A DNA stretch of 64,000 nucleotides from Aphanothece hegewaldii CCALA 016 (GCF_003007785.1 NZ_PXOH01000005.1:62001-126000); one strand, 5' to 3'; counted from the first letter of the stretch, positions 8,193 through 18,819 are shown. Numbers and translations are program-made. Notes: a model not told the origin generated them from the letters alone.

Positions 8193-10655
8193 ATGAAAGA
8201 GGAACAAATCGACTGGATTAGACTACAAAAAGCCCTATCAATAGAAGCGGAAAAAGGATTTACAAACTTACAAGGAAATCAATATCGCTTCAGTGAGTTT
8301 ATGTGTCTTAGTTTTGGTCAATCACCTCCTTTTGGTACATCTTTAGAGGCGCGTCGAAAATGGTTAGATTTAGCTATAAAATTTTCACGTTATCCAGAAT
8401 TAATCACCACACAACGCCAAGAATTAGTAAGAGAAACCCGACAATTTTTACAAGAACTTAAACAAACCTTAGAAAATCCTCCAGAACCGCCACAACCGAA
8501 AATTCCTAAGACTATTCCTGTCACAGAAACCGCTAATAATACTCGCCCTCTTACCTTAGATCAATCATTAAAAAGTCTGACAGCAGTGGGAGAAAGAAAA
8601 GGACAAGATCTCGTTGAACGACTTGGACTCAAAACCGTTAAAGATATTCTATTTTATTTTCCGCGTGATCATATAGATTATAGCCGTCAAGTTTATATCA
8701 AAAATCTAGAAGCAGGAGAAACCGTAACCTTAGTCGGAACCGTCAAAAGATGTAACTGTTTTACCAGTCCAAAAAACACCAAATTAACCATATTTGAAAT
8801 CGTTTTAAGCGATCCGACTGGACAAATAAAACTCAATCGCTTTTATGCAGGAACACGTTATAACAATAAAGGATGGCAAGAAAGACAAAAAAGATTTTAT
8901 CCGCCTGGTGCTACAATTGCCGCATCCGGATTAGTCAAAAAAAGTAAATATGGGGTAACCTTAGATAATCCAGAAATCGAAATCCTAGACAGTTCAGGCT
9001 CGCAAATTGAATCCATAAAAATTGGTCGTGTTTTGCCCGTATATCCCTTAACAGAAGGCATCGCGGCTGATTTAATCAGAAAAACCGTTGTAGAAGCATT
9101 AACCGCAATCAATCAAATTAAAGATCCCTTACCCAATGATCTAAAAAATATTTATGGATTAATTAGTTTAAAAGAAGCGATCGCTAATATCCATTATCCC
9201 GACAATTCCAACCTTTTAGCCCATGCGAGACGACGGTTAGTCTTCGATGAATTCTTCTTCCTACAACTCGGTTTTCTGCAACGTCGCCACAAACTCCAAC
9301 AAAATCAAACCAGCGCAAGCTTTAACCCCAGAGGACAACTCATCGAGCAATTTAACAAAATTATCCCTTTCAGCCTTACTAACGCCCAAAAAAGGGTCAT
9401 TCAGGACATTCTTAAAGACCTATCCTCCTCTACTTCGATGAACCGTTTAGTACAAGGGGATGTCGGTTCAGGCAAAACGATCGTCGCCGTATACGCCATC
9501 TTAGCCGCCCTGCAATCTGGATATCAAGCCGCACTAATGGCACCAACCGAAGTTTTAGCCGAACAACATTACCGCAAACTCGTCACATGGTTTAACCTCT
9601 TGCATTTGCCCATCGAACTACTCACCGGTTCTACTAGAGTCGCTAAAAGAAGAGAAATACACGCCCAACTCGACACCGGAGAACTTCCCCTACTAATTGG
9701 TACACACGCACTCATCCAAGATCCCGTCAACTTTAGAAAATTAGGTTTAGTCGTCATCGATGAACAACATCGCTTTGGCGTTCAACAACGGGCTAGACTA
9801 CTATCTAAAGGCGAATCTCCCCACGTCCTCAGCATGACCGCTACCCCCATACCCCGAACCCTCGCATTAACCCTACACGGCGATTTAGATGTGAGCCAGA
9901 TCGATGAATTGCCCCCCGGACGACAACCCATTCAAACCGTCGCCTTAACTGGACAACAACGAACACAAGCTTATGATCTCATTCGTCGAGAAATTGCCCA
10001 GGGTAGACAAGCTTATATAATATTTCCCATGATCGAAGAATCCGAAAAACTCGATCTACGGGCTGCAGTAGAAGAACATCAACGACTTTCTGAAGTGATT
10101 TTCCCAGACTTTCAGGTGGGTTTATTACATGGTCGCATGAGTTCAGCCGAAAAAGAAACAGCCCTAAACGCCTTCCGAGATAACCAAACTCAGATAATTG
10201 TCTCAACAACCGTTATTGAAGTTGGGGTCGATGTTCCCAATGCTACCGTTATGTTAATCGAAAATGCAGAACGTTTCGGCTTATCCCAATTACATCAGTT
10301 ACGGGGAAGAGTTGGACGAGGATCACATCAGTCTCATTGTTTGTTGATGAGTAGTAGTAAAACAACCGATGCACGTCAACGACTGAGTGTATTAGAACAG
10401 TCACAAGATGGCTTTTTTATCTCCGAGATGGATATGCGTTTTAGAGGGCCCGGACAAGTTTTAGGTACACGACAGTCAGGTTTACCAGACTTTGCTTTAG
10501 CTAGTTTAGTCGAAGATCAGGAGGTTTTAACCTTAGCCAGAGACGCAGCCGAAAAAATCATGTTACAAGATCCAACTTTAAAATATTCTCCCTCATTAAA
10601 AAGAGAATTAGACGATCGATATCAGAGAATGCTAGGGTCAGATATATTGAATTAA
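8193..10655 (+). CDS. recG: ATP-dependent DNA helicase RecG
   Basis: RecG remodels stalled replication forks and branched DNA. The 820-residue protein is longer than E. coli RecG because of an N-terminal extension of about 120 residues, as in other cyanobacteria. After it come the wedge/OB domain (about 140-330) and the superfamily 2 helicase core. Walker A is LVQGDVGSGKT (about residue 424), Walker B is VVIDEQHRFGVQQR, motif III is SMTATPIPRTLA, and later motifs are STTVIEVGVDVPNA and RGRVGRG. The C-terminal RecG tail with FRGPGQVLGTRQSGLP is complete. Its stop lies 10 bases from the convergent Uma2 gene. Confidence 0.97.
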   Translation: MKEEQIDWIRLQKALSIEAEKGFTNLQGNQYRFSEFMCLSFGQSPPFGTSLEARRKWLDLAIKFSRYPELITTQRQELVRETRQFLQELKQTLENPPEPPQPKIPKTIPVTETANNTRPLTLDQSLKSLTAVGERKGQDLVERLGLKTVKDILFYFPRDHIDYSRQVYIKNLEAGETVTLVGTVKRCNCFTSPKNTKLTIFEIVLSDPTGQIKLNRFYAGTRYNNKGWQERQKRFYPPGATIAASGLVKKSKYGVTLDNPEIEILDSSGSQIESIKIGRVLPVYPLTEGIAADLIRKTVVEALTAINQIKDPLPNDLKNIYGLISLKEAIANIHYPDNSNLLAHARRRLVFDEFFFLQLGFLQRRHKLQQNQTSASFNPRGQLIEQFNKIIPFSLTNAQKRVIQDILKDLSSSTSMNRLVQGDVGSGKTIVAVYAILAALQSGYQAALMAPTEVLAEQHYRKLVTWFNLLHLPIELLTGSTRVAKRREIHAQLDTGELPLLIGTHALIQDPVNFRKLGLVVIDEQHRFGVQQRARLLSKGESPHVLSMTATPIPRTLALTLHGDLDVSQIDELPPGRQPIQTVALTGQQRTQAYDLIRREIAQGRQAYIIFPMIEESEKLDLRAAVEEHQRLSEVIFPDFQVGLLHGRMSSAEKETALNAFRDNQTQIIVSTTVIEVGVDVPNATVMLIENAERFGLSQLHQLRGRVGRGSHQSHCLLMSSSKTTDARQRLSVLEQSQDGFFISEMDMRFRGPGQVLGTRQSGLPDFALASLVEDQEVLTLARDAAEKIMLQDPTLKYSPSLKRELDDRYQRMLGSDILN

Positions 10656-10665
10656 TCAGATTTGC

Positions 10666-11271
10666 TCAACGAGGCAAAATATCCAGTAAACAGAGTTGGA
10701 GATTAGGGAAAAGAGGAGAGTAAATTTGTTCTCCTAAACGATATTGTTGTTGCTGATATTCTTCATCAACTAGCTGACAGACTGTGAAAGTAGGTTGTTT
10801 TGGCTTTCCGATAAAGGCAACACCACCTAAACCCCGATAATCAACAATCCAATATTCAGGAATCCCCAATAAAGCATATTCTTCAACTTTTCGAGCATAA
10901 TCAGTCTCCCAATTAGTACTCACCACCTCAACAACTAATTTAATAGATTGTCCCGAAGTGATCACAGGTTCTTTTTCCCATAGAGGTTCTAAAACGAGAA
11001 CAGTTTCATCAAGAACAATAATATCAGGACGACGGGCGGTAGCTATTTCAGCAAAAGGACGAATCAAACAAGTACGAGGGATAAACCAGGGCTTTTGTTC
11101 CTTTATTAGAGCAATACCAATTTGAGTTGCTAGTTTACCACTAACTGTCTCATGGGGTCCCGTTGGTTCCATATTAATTAATTCTCCATCAGCCAATTCA
11201 TAGTCTGACTCATTCCCATAATGTCTCAAAAATTCCTCAAAAGTCATTAGTTTTTGGGGCGTGTAGGTCAT
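10666..11271 (-). CDS. Uma2 family (DUF820) putative endonuclease
   Basis: A 201-residue member of the Uma2/DUF820 family, hugely expanded in cyanobacteria and built on a PD-(D/E)xK nuclease fold. Candidate active-site residues are in YELADGELINMEP (about residues 25-37), RPDIIVLDE (about 81-89) and IKLVVEVVSTNW (about 109-120). ATG 11271 is preferred over the upstream frame start at 11298 because AGGAG lies 8 bases before it. Cellular function is not established for the family. A second, divergent member is at 60770-61345. Confidence 0.85.
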   Translation of the reverse strand: MTYTPQKLMTFEEFLRHYGNESDYELADGELINMEPTGPHETVSGKLATQIGIALIKEQKPWFIPRTCLIRPFAEIATARRPDIIVLDETVLVLEPLWEKEPVITSGQSIKLVVEVVSTNWETDYARKVEEYALLGIPEYWIVDYRGLGGVAFIGKPKQPTFTVCQLVDEEYQQQQYRLGEQIYSPLFPNLQLCLLDILPR

Positions 11272-11360
11272 AAAGAATCTCCTGATCTGATTTGTCAATA
11301 TGCCTTAAATAATTGTACTAACTGTTATATTCAAAACATGAACTTTATTACGATCGCTCA

Positions 11361-14255
11361 ATGTCACAAGTTTGGGGTTTACTGATCATCTTAATCATCT
11401 GTCCGTTGTTGGGGGGACTTCCCCTCATTGACTGGATAACCTACGGACTAAGTAGAAAACGTTTATCTAAAATAGGAACGAGAAATATTTCTGTATCGGC
11501 TGCATTTTATCATGGCGGTCAACTTGCTGGAATTTTCGCCGTAGTTTCAGAAGCAGCAAAAGGAATTTTAACAATATTATTAACGCGAGTCTTTTTTCCC
11601 TCTGGTTCTGTTTGGGAATTATTCGCCTTATGTGCTTTAGTCTTAGGACGTTACTGGTGGGGAAAAGGTGCCGGAACAACAAATGTTTTTTGGGGCGTTA
11701 TGGTACACGATCCAATAGGGGGAAGTTTAACGCTAGTTTTGAGTTTAATTAGTTTTACCTTGTTCCGCGATCGCAAGTCAGGAAAATTAGTCGTTTTGTT
11801 TTTGTTAGCCCTCATTTTAACCCTGCGTCATGCCAACCAACCAGAATATATCATTGGCGCGATCGCACTTGCTGCGTTACTAGCGGGAATTTATCAAAAA
11901 ATACCAGATGATCTAGACTTATCCCAAACAAATGTTAACCCAGAATCTAAAAAAATGTTTCGTTTTTTTCGTGGTGAGCAAGCTATCCTATCTTTAAATG
12001 ATTCTTTAAAACCCCAAAAAGTCGGACAAAAAGCCGCTACTTTATCTCATCTAAAACGTTTGGGTTATGCTATTCCTGATGGATGGGTATTACCCGCAGG
12101 AGACGACATACAATCGCTCATTTCTTTCTTAAATCCTAGCATCACTGAACCGTTAGCCGTACGCTCATCAGCCATTGGTGAAGATTCAGAAAACGCCTCG
12201 GCTGCGGGACAATATATAAGTATTTTAAACATTACCAATAAAGAAGAATTAGAATCAGCCATTTTAGCTTGTCAAAACTCATATAATAGTCCTACTGCTA
12301 TTAGATATCGCCAAGATCGACAACAAAAAGATACATCAATGACAGTCCTCATTCAAAAACAAATTAAAGGCGTTTTTTCTGGAGTTGCCTTTAGTCGAGA
12401 TCCTGTCGAGCAACTCAATACTAATGTTGTGATTGAAGCTTTACCCGGTGATGCGTCTCTAGTGGTTTCAGGAAAAGTCACCCCAGAACGATATCAAATA
12501 GAAGTCAGTGATCTTAAAGAAAATAATTTAGATGAAATAGAAGTTAATATATTAGGCGAAGGAGATGTCCCGCTTCATTTAATTAAACAAGTTGCTATAC
12601 TTTCTCGACAACTAGAAGACTTATATCAAGGAAAACCACAAGATATAGAATGGACTTATGATGGTCAAACAATTTGGTTACTTCAGTCTCGTGCAATCAC
12701 CAATTTACACCCAATTTGGACACGCAAAATAGCCGCAGAAGTTATCCCTGGTGTGATTCATCCTCTTACTTGGTCAATAAATCAACCTTTGACTTGCGGG
12801 GTTTGGGGCGATATTTTCCAACTTGTTTTAGGAAAACGGGCGCAAGATTTAGACTTTAATCAAACCGCAACACTTCACTTTCAAAGAGCTTATTTTAATG
12901 CCAGTTTACTAAATACAATTTTTCAACGAATGGGACTGCCGCCAGAGAGTTTGGAATTTTTAACCAGAGGCGCGAAATTATCTAAACCCTCGGTTTTTTC
13001 GACTCTTATAAATCTACCTGGATTATTGCGTTTAGCCCAGCGAGAATGGCAATTAGAAAAAGATTTTGAGCAAGATAAACAACATTATTTTATACCAACA
13101 CTTCAAGAAATAGAAATACATAATTTAACTAATTTGTCAAGCAAAAAAATATTAAATCAAATCGAACAAATATTATTAGTCCTAAAAAAAGCCACCTATT
13201 ATAGTATCCTAACTCCCTTAAGTTTTGCCATTAGACAAGCGATCTTAAAAGTCCCATTTGAAGACTTAGATAATTCCGCCGCTCCAGAAGTAGCATCAGT
13301 GCGATCGCTTGCCGCCTTAGCAGAAGAATTAGGTCATTTACTCCCCATCCAAACCATCAAAGCGGATAATTTTGCCGCCCTATTTGCTCATTTATCAGAA
13401 GTAAGCGAAGGAAAAAATATTCTAAATCGATTTCAAAAATGGTTAGAGTGCTATGGCTATTTAGGAGAAGTGGGAACCGATATAGCCGTACCTCGTTGGA
13501 GTGAAGAGCAACGACCCGTCAAAGAATTATTTTTTCAGTTTCTTTTCTCTAGTCAGCCATTTTTTGCCACTAAGTCATCAGATGATTTATCTACTTCATC
13601 TTGGCCGACACTCTGGCTACAAAAACGACTTAATCTCAAAAATCAAACTACAGAAATTTATTCTAAATTATTATCTTATTTACGTTGGCATTTTGTCGCA
13701 TTAGAAGAAAATTTGATGATCTCAGGACGCTTAAATCAAACGGGTGATATCTTTTTTCTAAAATATGACGAAATTGAGAAATTAACTCAAGTTAACCACA
13801 ATTTTGCTGATTTAATCCAACAACGACGACAGGAATTTCAACAAAATAAAGACCTAACTCAAGTTCCCTATGTCGTATATGGAAAGCCAAATCTCACAAA
13901 CAAACCATTCATTTATAACATCTCATCTCGGAGTAAATTACAAGGAATTGGTGCAAGTCCAGGTCAAAAAATCGGAATAATCAAAATTGTGAAAACCTTA
14001 CAGAATCTACCGAACATTGATGCACAGACCATTTTAGTAGTACCTTATACCGATTCGGGATGGAGTGCCATCTTATCTCGTGCAGGTGGCATTATTGCAG
14101 AAGTCGGCGGACGTTTATCACATGGGGCGATTATTGCCAGAGAATATGGTATCCCGGCTGTAATGGATGTTCATCATGCAACAGAAATTCTAAAAAATGA
14201 TCAACTCGTTCGGATAGACGGACAAAAAGGACTGATAGAAATTCTCGATCGCTAG
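11361..14255 (+). CDS. Fusion: PlsY-like membrane acyltransferase plus PEP-utilising phosphotransferase-like enzyme
   Basis: A 964-residue two-part protein. Residues 1-190 form a membrane domain with several hydrophobic helices and a PlsY (glycerol-3-phosphate acyltransferase)-like pattern, YGLSRKRLSKIGTRNIS and then AAKG. The usual GSGNPGATN motif is altered, so acyltransferase activity is uncertain. From about residue 220 a PEP-synthase-type ATP-binding domain follows (KVGQKAATLSHLKRLG, PLAVRSSAIGEDS, SAAGQY). After a long middle region comes a C-terminal swivelling domain with phosphorylatable His 921 in GGRLSHGAIIARE. Domain order resembles rifampin phosphotransferase rather than PEP synthase, since the PEP-binding barrel is absent. 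The substrate is unknown. Confidence 0.8.
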   Translation: MSQVWGLLIILIICPLLGGLPLIDWITYGLSRKRLSKIGTRNISVSAAFYHGGQLAGIFAVVSEAAKGILTILLTRVFFPSGSVWELFALCALVLGRYWWGKGAGTTNVFWGVMVHDPIGGSLTLVLSLISFTLFRDRKSGKLVVLFLLALILTLRHANQPEYIIGAIALAALLAGIYQKIPDDLDLSQTNVNPESKKMFRFFRGEQAILSLNDSLKPQKVGQKAATLSHLKRLGYAIPDGWVLPAGDDIQSLISFLNPSITEPLAVRSSAIGEDSENASAAGQYISILNITNKEELESAILACQNSYNSPTAIRYRQDRQQKDTSMTVLIQKQIKGVFSGVAFSRDPVEQLNTNVVIEALPGDASLVVSGKVTPERYQIEVSDLKENNLDEIEVNILGEGDVPLHLIKQVAILSRQLEDLYQGKPQDIEWTYDGQTIWLLQSRAITNLHPIWTRKIAAEVIPGVIHPLTWSINQPLTCGVWGDIFQLVLGKRAQDLDFNQTATLHFQRAYFNASLLNTIFQRMGLPPESLEFLTRGAKLSKPSVFSTLINLPGLLRLAQREWQLEKDFEQDKQHYFIPTLQEIEIHNLTNLSSKKILNQIEQILLVLKKATYYSILTPLSFAIRQAILKVPFEDLDNSAAPEVASVRSLAALAEELGHLLPIQTIKADNFAALFAHLSEVSEGKNILNRFQKWLECYGYLGEVGTDIAVPRWSEEQRPVKELFFQFLFSSQPFFATKSSDDLSTSSWPTLWLQKRLNLKNQTTEIYSKLLSYLRWHFVALEENLMISGRLNQTGDIFFLKYDEIEKLTQVNHNFADLIQQRRQEFQQNKDLTQVPYVVYGKPNLTNKPFIYNISSRSKLQGIGASPGQKIGIIKIVKTLQNLPNIDAQTILVVPYTDSGWSAILSRAGGIIAEVGGRLSHGAIIAREYGIPAVMDVHHATEILKNDQLVRIDGQKGLIEILDR

Positions 14256-14289
14256 AAACATCTTTTTTATCCCGTCGTCATCGGTGAAT

Positions 14290-14317
14290 TATAGCATAGA
14301 AAAAATTTTTCGCTATA
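14290..14317 (+). terminator. Possible hairpin after the fusion gene
   Basis: TATAGC (14290-14295) and GCTATA (14312-14317) flank an A-run followed by a T-run, so an imperfect AT-rich hairpin can form 35 bases after the stop. No clear T-tract follows the outer stem. This is a weak terminator candidate. Confidence 0.3.
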
Positions 14318-14425
14318 TACTAGCATCTATTACAGCAAATATGGTTGGTGCAATAATCCCAATTTGTCGTAAGCTTTAACAATTCAACTTTCTTTTTGGT
14401 GTGATGTGTGAGGAGCAAATATAAC

Positions 14426-15886
14426 ATGGTAACATCTATTTCTTATAAAGAAAACGAACAATTAGATCACTATCGTCAGACCTTTGACTCAGTGGATTTT
14501 AACTCAATTCTTACGTTACCCAAATCCCCCCTTTTTGGTACAGATGGCATACGGGGCAAAGCTGGAGAATTATTAAATGCCTCCTTTGCTATGCAACTAG
14601 GATTTTGGGCTGGAATTGTCTTAAAAGCATCTTCCCCAATGAGTGGCCCGATTATCATTGGACAAGACTCCCGCAACTCTAGTGATATGTTGGCAATGGC
14701 GATCGCATCGGGCTTAACCTCAGCCGGTTTAGATGTTTGGCACATTGGTTTATGTCCAACTCCTTGTGTTGCTCATCTAACTCGTTCTACCCATGCTAAA
14801 GGCGGTATTATGATTTCTGCGAGTCATAACCCACCCGAAGACAACGGAATTAAGTTTTTTAGTCATCAGGGAACAAAATTATCAGCCAAGCTTGCAGGAC
14901 AAATCGAAGCTGGTTTAAGAGGAACAATCATTCTTTCTCAACAAGAAACAAAAATTTGGGGAAAATCCTATTATTGTCCAGAAATGGCGCATGATTATAC
15001 ACAAACTCTGTTAAATTCCCTCCCGTCAGGTTTAACGTTTGCTGGAATGAGAATAGTTTTAGATTTAGCTTGGGGTGCATCGGTTAATATAGCCCCCGAC
15101 TTATTTAAACAATTAGGGGCCGATGTGATCTGTTTACATGATCAACCCGATGGATCTCGCATTAATGTCAACTGTGGTTCAACTCATCTAGAAACACTAC
15201 AAGAAGCTGTCAAGACTTATCAAGCTGATCTCGGTTTTGCCTTTGATGGTGATGCAGATCGAGTAATGGCGATCGATGCAACAGGTAAAATTGTCGATGG
15301 CGACTACATCTTATATCTTTGGGGACAATATTTAAAAACACAAAATTTACTCCCCGATGATCTAATTATTGCGACGGTGATGGCTAATTTAGGCTTTGAG
15401 AGAGCATGGCAAAAATTAGGCGGAAAATTTATTCGTACAGCAGTTGGGGATCAACACGTACAAGCCCAAATGTGGGAAACTGGAGCGATGTTAGGCGGCG
15501 AACAGTCGGGACATATTATCTGTCATCATTATGGTGTTTCAGGCGATGGTGTACAAACGGCACTACAATTAACCGCCTTAGTTCGTCAATTAGGCGTTTC
15601 TTTGGATGAATTAATCAATCAAAGTTTTCAAACCTACCCTCAAATTCTAAAAAATGTTCGGGTCGAAAATCGAGAACGGCGTTGTAACTGGGAACAGTGC
15701 GAACCTTTACAAAATGCGATTTTCTCGGCTCAAACGGCTATGGGAGATCAAGGACGAATTTTAGTACGTGCATCGGGAACCGAGCCATTGATTCGGGTTA
15801 TGGTAGAATCTGCTTGTGCTAATTCGGCTCAACACTGGACAGAACATCTTATTCAAATTGTGCAACAGTACCTAGCTATTGAATAA
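14426..15886 (+). CDS. glmM: Phosphoglucosamine mutase
   Basis: GlmM converts glucosamine-6-phosphate to glucosamine-1-phosphate for peptidoglycan and lipopolysaccharide precursors. The 486-residue protein has the expected phosphohexomutase motifs: [13 protein letters not shown], the phosphoserine loop [16 protein letters not shown] (Ser 133), the metal-binding loop [12 protein letters not shown], the sugar loop GGEQSGHI and the phosphate loop [17 protein letters not shown] 14426 is preferred to an upstream in-frame GTG at 14408 because GAGGAG lies about 11 bases before it. The roughly 30-residue N-terminal extension relative to E. coli GlmM is normal in cyanobacteria. A strong hairpin follows. 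Confidence 0.93.
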   Translation: MVTSISYKENEQLDHYRQTFDSVDFNSILTLPKSPLFGTDGIRGKAGELLNASFAMQLGFWAGIVLKASSPMSGPIIIGQDSRNSSDMLAMAIASGLTSAGLDVWHIGLCPTPCVAHLTRSTHAKGGIMISASHNPPEDNGIKFFSHQGTKLSAKLAGQIEAGLRGTIILSQQETKIWGKSYYCPEMAHDYTQTLLNSLPSGLTFAGMRIVLDLAWGASVNIAPDLFKQLGADVICLHDQPDGSRINVNCGSTHLETLQEAVKTYQADLGFAFDGDADRVMAIDATGKIVDGDYILYLWGQYLKTQNLLPDDLIIATVMANLGFERAWQKLGGKFIRTAVGDQHVQAQMWETGAMLGGEQSGHIICHHYGVSGDGVQTALQLTALVRQLGVSLDELINQSFQTYPQILKNVRVENRERRCNWEQCEPLQNAIFSAQTAMGDQGRILVRASGTEPLIRVMVESACANSAQHWTEHLIQIVQQYLAIE

Positions 15887-15909
15887 TGTTAAACTTGAAG
15901 CTAGTTTAG

Positions 15910-15957
15910 ATGAAACACCACAATATATTTAAACAAACAAAAATTGTGGTGCTTCAT
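15910..15957 (+). terminator. Rho-independent terminator after glmM
   Basis: ATGAAACACCACAAT (15910-15924) pairs with ATTGTGGTGCTTCAT (15943-15957) except for a single A/C mismatch. The loop is 18 bases and TTTATTTAG follows. It is the longest stem seen in the window and sits 24 bases past the glmM stop. Confidence 0.85.
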
Positions 15958-15994
15958 TTTATTTAGATAAAAAGTTTCATGGCTTATTTAGTTC

Positions 15995-17704
15995 ATGTTA
16001 AAAAGAACCATTAAGACACAAAAAGAATCGACCAAAAAAGAAACGACAAAGCTTAGTTTGCAAGAACAATTAGCCCGAAAACGTCAGGCTAAAGAAAACC
16101 AAAAAAAGCTAATTACTGTTTCATCTAGTGCGATCGCTGCTGGTTTAGTGATTGGCTTACCGATCGCTTTGTTGGCTAAACCAGTTTATGGGCTGATAAC
16201 AGCTTTAGTAATTCCAATCTTAATCTTATCTTTTTTCTATCCTCGTGCTGCTTTATGGATGTTTTTAATTTATATTCCTTTTAATGGAACGATTACTTAC
16301 TGGGTTTCTGGCGAAAATCCCATCCTTCAAGTCAGTAAAGATATCTTTTATCTTCCAGCATTATTAGGTTTAATTTTTGAATGCGTTCGAGATAAAAAGC
16401 CGATTCTTGTACCTCGAAAATTGATGCCCACCTTAGCCTTTTTGCTATTTTATTGTTTATTAGTATTATTTGTTGTTAACTTATCGAGGGAAACTCTCCC
16501 ATTTTGCGATACTTTAACCGAAAAATTCTTACCCAATCCTCAAGGAGGTTTACCGATTCGAGTACCTTGTAAAGAGGGATCACCTTTTCTTCAAGGCCTT
16601 CTTGGCTTAAAAGTTTTAATGGGCTATATTCCCCTAATATTCTGCGCTTACTATTTTGTAGACAGTAAGCAGAAACTACTAAACATAGGCCGATTACTCG
16701 TAATTCTTGCGATTATTTGCTGTAGTTTAGCCCTAGTCCAGTATTGGTTACTTTATACAGGTCGCTGTATCGGGACAAGAGGTATGATGGGAGAAGATTT
16801 ATTTCAAGCCCAAATTGCTTCTCGATGTTTCATTGGTGGTGCAGTTCTGTTTAGTCCAGAATATAATCAAATCCGTTTACCTGGAACTTTTGCATCTCCT
16901 TGGCACTGGGGTTGGTTTTTAGTCGCCAATAGTGCTATCTGCTTTGCAAGTGCTTTTAGTGAAAAAGCTTTTTGGTGGAAAATAACTGGTTTAGCTGGAT
17001 TAGCTTTAGTTTTTATAAATGCAATCATTTGTGGACAGCGACTCTCTTTTTTATTAGTGCCTATCATCATTGTTGTTTTGTTAATTCTGACAGGTCAATT
17101 AAAACAGTTTAAACAACTAATCGTAATTGGTGTTATTTTAGTAATATTTTTATCAATTGGTTTTTCTTTCTTTAATTCCGAATTTATTCAACAACGAGTT
17201 GATAGTTTTGTCGGTCGCTGGAATCAAAGTCCTCCTCAAGAATTTATTGTAAAGCAAGTGAATTTTGCATTAAGTAATCAGCGTGGAATTTTAGGCAATG
17301 GATTAGGAAGAGGGACATCTTCAGCAAGGGTATTTGGTCCTATTTCATTTTTAGAAACATTTCACAGTAAACTTATTTTTGAATTGGGTATGATTGGATT
17401 TATCATCTATATGATTTTCTTGACCCATTTACTAATTTTGGCATTCCTATCATATCGTTCGATTCGAGATCCGAGTCTTCGGAGTTTTGCCTCTAGCTTT
17501 TGGATATTTTTGGTGATTATTAGCTATTTACCATATTGGTATCCTTTAGATACAGATCCAGTTGGAATTTATTATTGGTTTTTTGCTGGCATCATTTTTA
17601 AACTGCCAATTATCGACAAGCAAGAACAACAATTAAAAGAAAATCCACCATTAACTCTTGCAGAAACTTTAAAAATTAAGCGTAAGAAATTATCTTGGGC
17701 TTAA
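15995..17704 (+). CDS. hpsL: HpsL-like O-antigen-ligase-type polysaccharide polymerase
   Basis: A 569-residue polytopic membrane protein with about ten hydrophobic helices and a long periplasmic loop, the layout of O-antigen ligases and polymerases. The charged N-terminus with LSLQEQLARKRQAKENQKK, then FFYPRAALWMFLIYIPFNGT, resembles HpsL of the hormogonium polysaccharide locus of Nostoc. The ligase-like segment GILGNGLGRGTSSARVFG precedes the last helices. The three glycosyltransferase genes that follow match hpsN-O-P order, which supports the call. The likely role is polymerising or ligating an exported polysaccharide used in gliding or twitching. The gene name rests on remembered family features and synteny. 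Confidence 0.65.
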   Translation: MLKRTIKTQKESTKKETTKLSLQEQLARKRQAKENQKKLITVSSSAIAAGLVIGLPIALLAKPVYGLITALVIPILILSFFYPRAALWMFLIYIPFNGTITYWVSGENPILQVSKDIFYLPALLGLIFECVRDKKPILVPRKLMPTLAFLLFYCLLVLFVVNLSRETLPFCDTLTEKFLPNPQGGLPIRVPCKEGSPFLQGLLGLKVLMGYIPLIFCAYYFVDSKQKLLNIGRLLVILAIICCSLALVQYWLLYTGRCIGTRGMMGEDLFQAQIASRCFIGGAVLFSPEYNQIRLPGTFASPWHWGWFLVANSAICFASAFSEKAFWWKITGLAGLALVFINAIICGQRLSFLLVPIIIVVLLILTGQLKQFKQLIVIGVILVIFLSIGFSFFNSEFIQQRVDSFVGRWNQSPPQEFIVKQVNFALSNQRGILGNGLGRGTSSARVFGPISFLETFHSKLIFELGMIGFIIYMIFLTHLLILAFLSYRSIRDPSLRSFASSFWIFLVIISYLPYWYPLDTDPVGIYYWFFAGIIFKLPIIDKQEQQLKENPPLTLAETLKIKRKKLSWA

Positions 17705-17739
17705 ATTATTTAATTCACATCAAACCTCGCTCTTTACTT

Positions 17740-18777
17740 ATGTCACTTCCTTTAATCTCTGTTATTATTCCAACTTATCGCCGAGAAGAACCTCTAAAAG
17801 ATACTCTCGATGATGTTTTGCAACAAGACTATCCTGCATTGGAAGTGTTGGTAATTGATCAAACTCAATCCCATACAAGCGAAGTGCAATCTTATCTCGA
17901 AAATTTAGCTAATGCTAATAAAATTAAATGGTTTCGTCTCAATTGGGCAAGTTTACCAGGGGCGAGAAATTTTGGTGTGAGACGAGCATCTGGGGAAATT
18001 ATTCTATTTATTGATGATGATGTCAGACTTCCCAATGGATACTTTAAAGCTCATGCTCGTATATTTTTAGATCGACCTGATGTGGGTATTGTTGCAGGGC
18101 GAGTATTTGATCGGATGAAGTTAGCTGATGCTAATAAATTAAAGACAGATGACTCGCCTTATGAGATTGAAGATTTACCCCCCGAAGCAATGGACCCCGG
18201 TATCGCTTGGTATCATATTGATTTAGTTCATACCATTAAAGCTCAACAAGTCATTTCTCCTAGAGGCTGTAATATGTCGTTTCGGCACGACATTTTTACT
18301 AAATATAATGTTTGGTTTGATGAACGTTTTAGAGGCGGTGCAGTTCGAGAAGAATCAGACTTTTCTTTAAGACTACGAGCGACTGGTTATTCTGTTTGGT
18401 ATGAGCCAGATGCCTATCTAATTCATCTCGGCGAAGAAACAGGGGGATGTCATGATATTAACACCCGTTCGTTGCAATATCAAATTACTTTTTATCACAA
18501 TCATTTTTTGATGGCGTTAAAAAATTTAACGTTGAGTCAGCAATTTCGTCTTTACTTTAAGTTATTTGATTGTCATGTTCTCGGAAATCCACCTTGTAAT
18601 AAAGGCGGTTCACCTATTAAAGTTTTGTCTCGTGGAATTTTTTATAGTTTAGGTTTTTTAGATGCTGTCAAAACTCAAGTTAAATCTCTTTGGGATGATG
18701 GACAAATTTATACTAAGCAAGATCAAAAATCTACTCAATTAACCATGAACAATGAACAATTATCTTTAAAAAGTTAA
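17740..18777 (+). CDS. hpsN: GT2 family glycosyltransferase (HpsN-like)
   Basis: A 345-residue family 2 glycosyltransferase, predicted cytoplasmic. It opens with the GT-A strand and nucleotide-binding segment LISVIIPTYRREEPLKDTLD, followed by PGARNFGVRRASGEIILFID and the metal-binding DDD (about residue 89). Later it has NMSFRHDIF and REESDFSLRLRATG, typical acceptor-side motifs. ATG 17740 is chosen over an in-frame TTG at 17695 that overlaps the previous gene. It sits between hpsL-like and two GT4 genes, so it probably adds a sugar to the same polysaccharide. The sugar donor cannot be read from the sequence. Confidence 0.75.
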   Translation: MSLPLISVIIPTYRREEPLKDTLDDVLQQDYPALEVLVIDQTQSHTSEVQSYLENLANANKIKWFRLNWASLPGARNFGVRRASGEIILFIDDDVRLPNGYFKAHARIFLDRPDVGIVAGRVFDRMKLADANKLKTDDSPYEIEDLPPEAMDPGIAWYHIDLVHTIKAQQVISPRGCNMSFRHDIFTKYNVWFDERFRGGAVREESDFSLRLRATGYSVWYEPDAYLIHLGEETGGCHDINTRSLQYQITFYHNHFLMALKNLTLSQQFRLYFKLFDCHVLGNPPCNKGGSPIKVLSRGIFYSLGFLDAVKTQVKSLWDDGQIYTKQDQKSTQLTMNNEQLSLKS

Positions 18778-18819
18778 ATTTTACAGCGAGAAAAAACGTA
18801 AATAGCTCCAGATAAGTTT

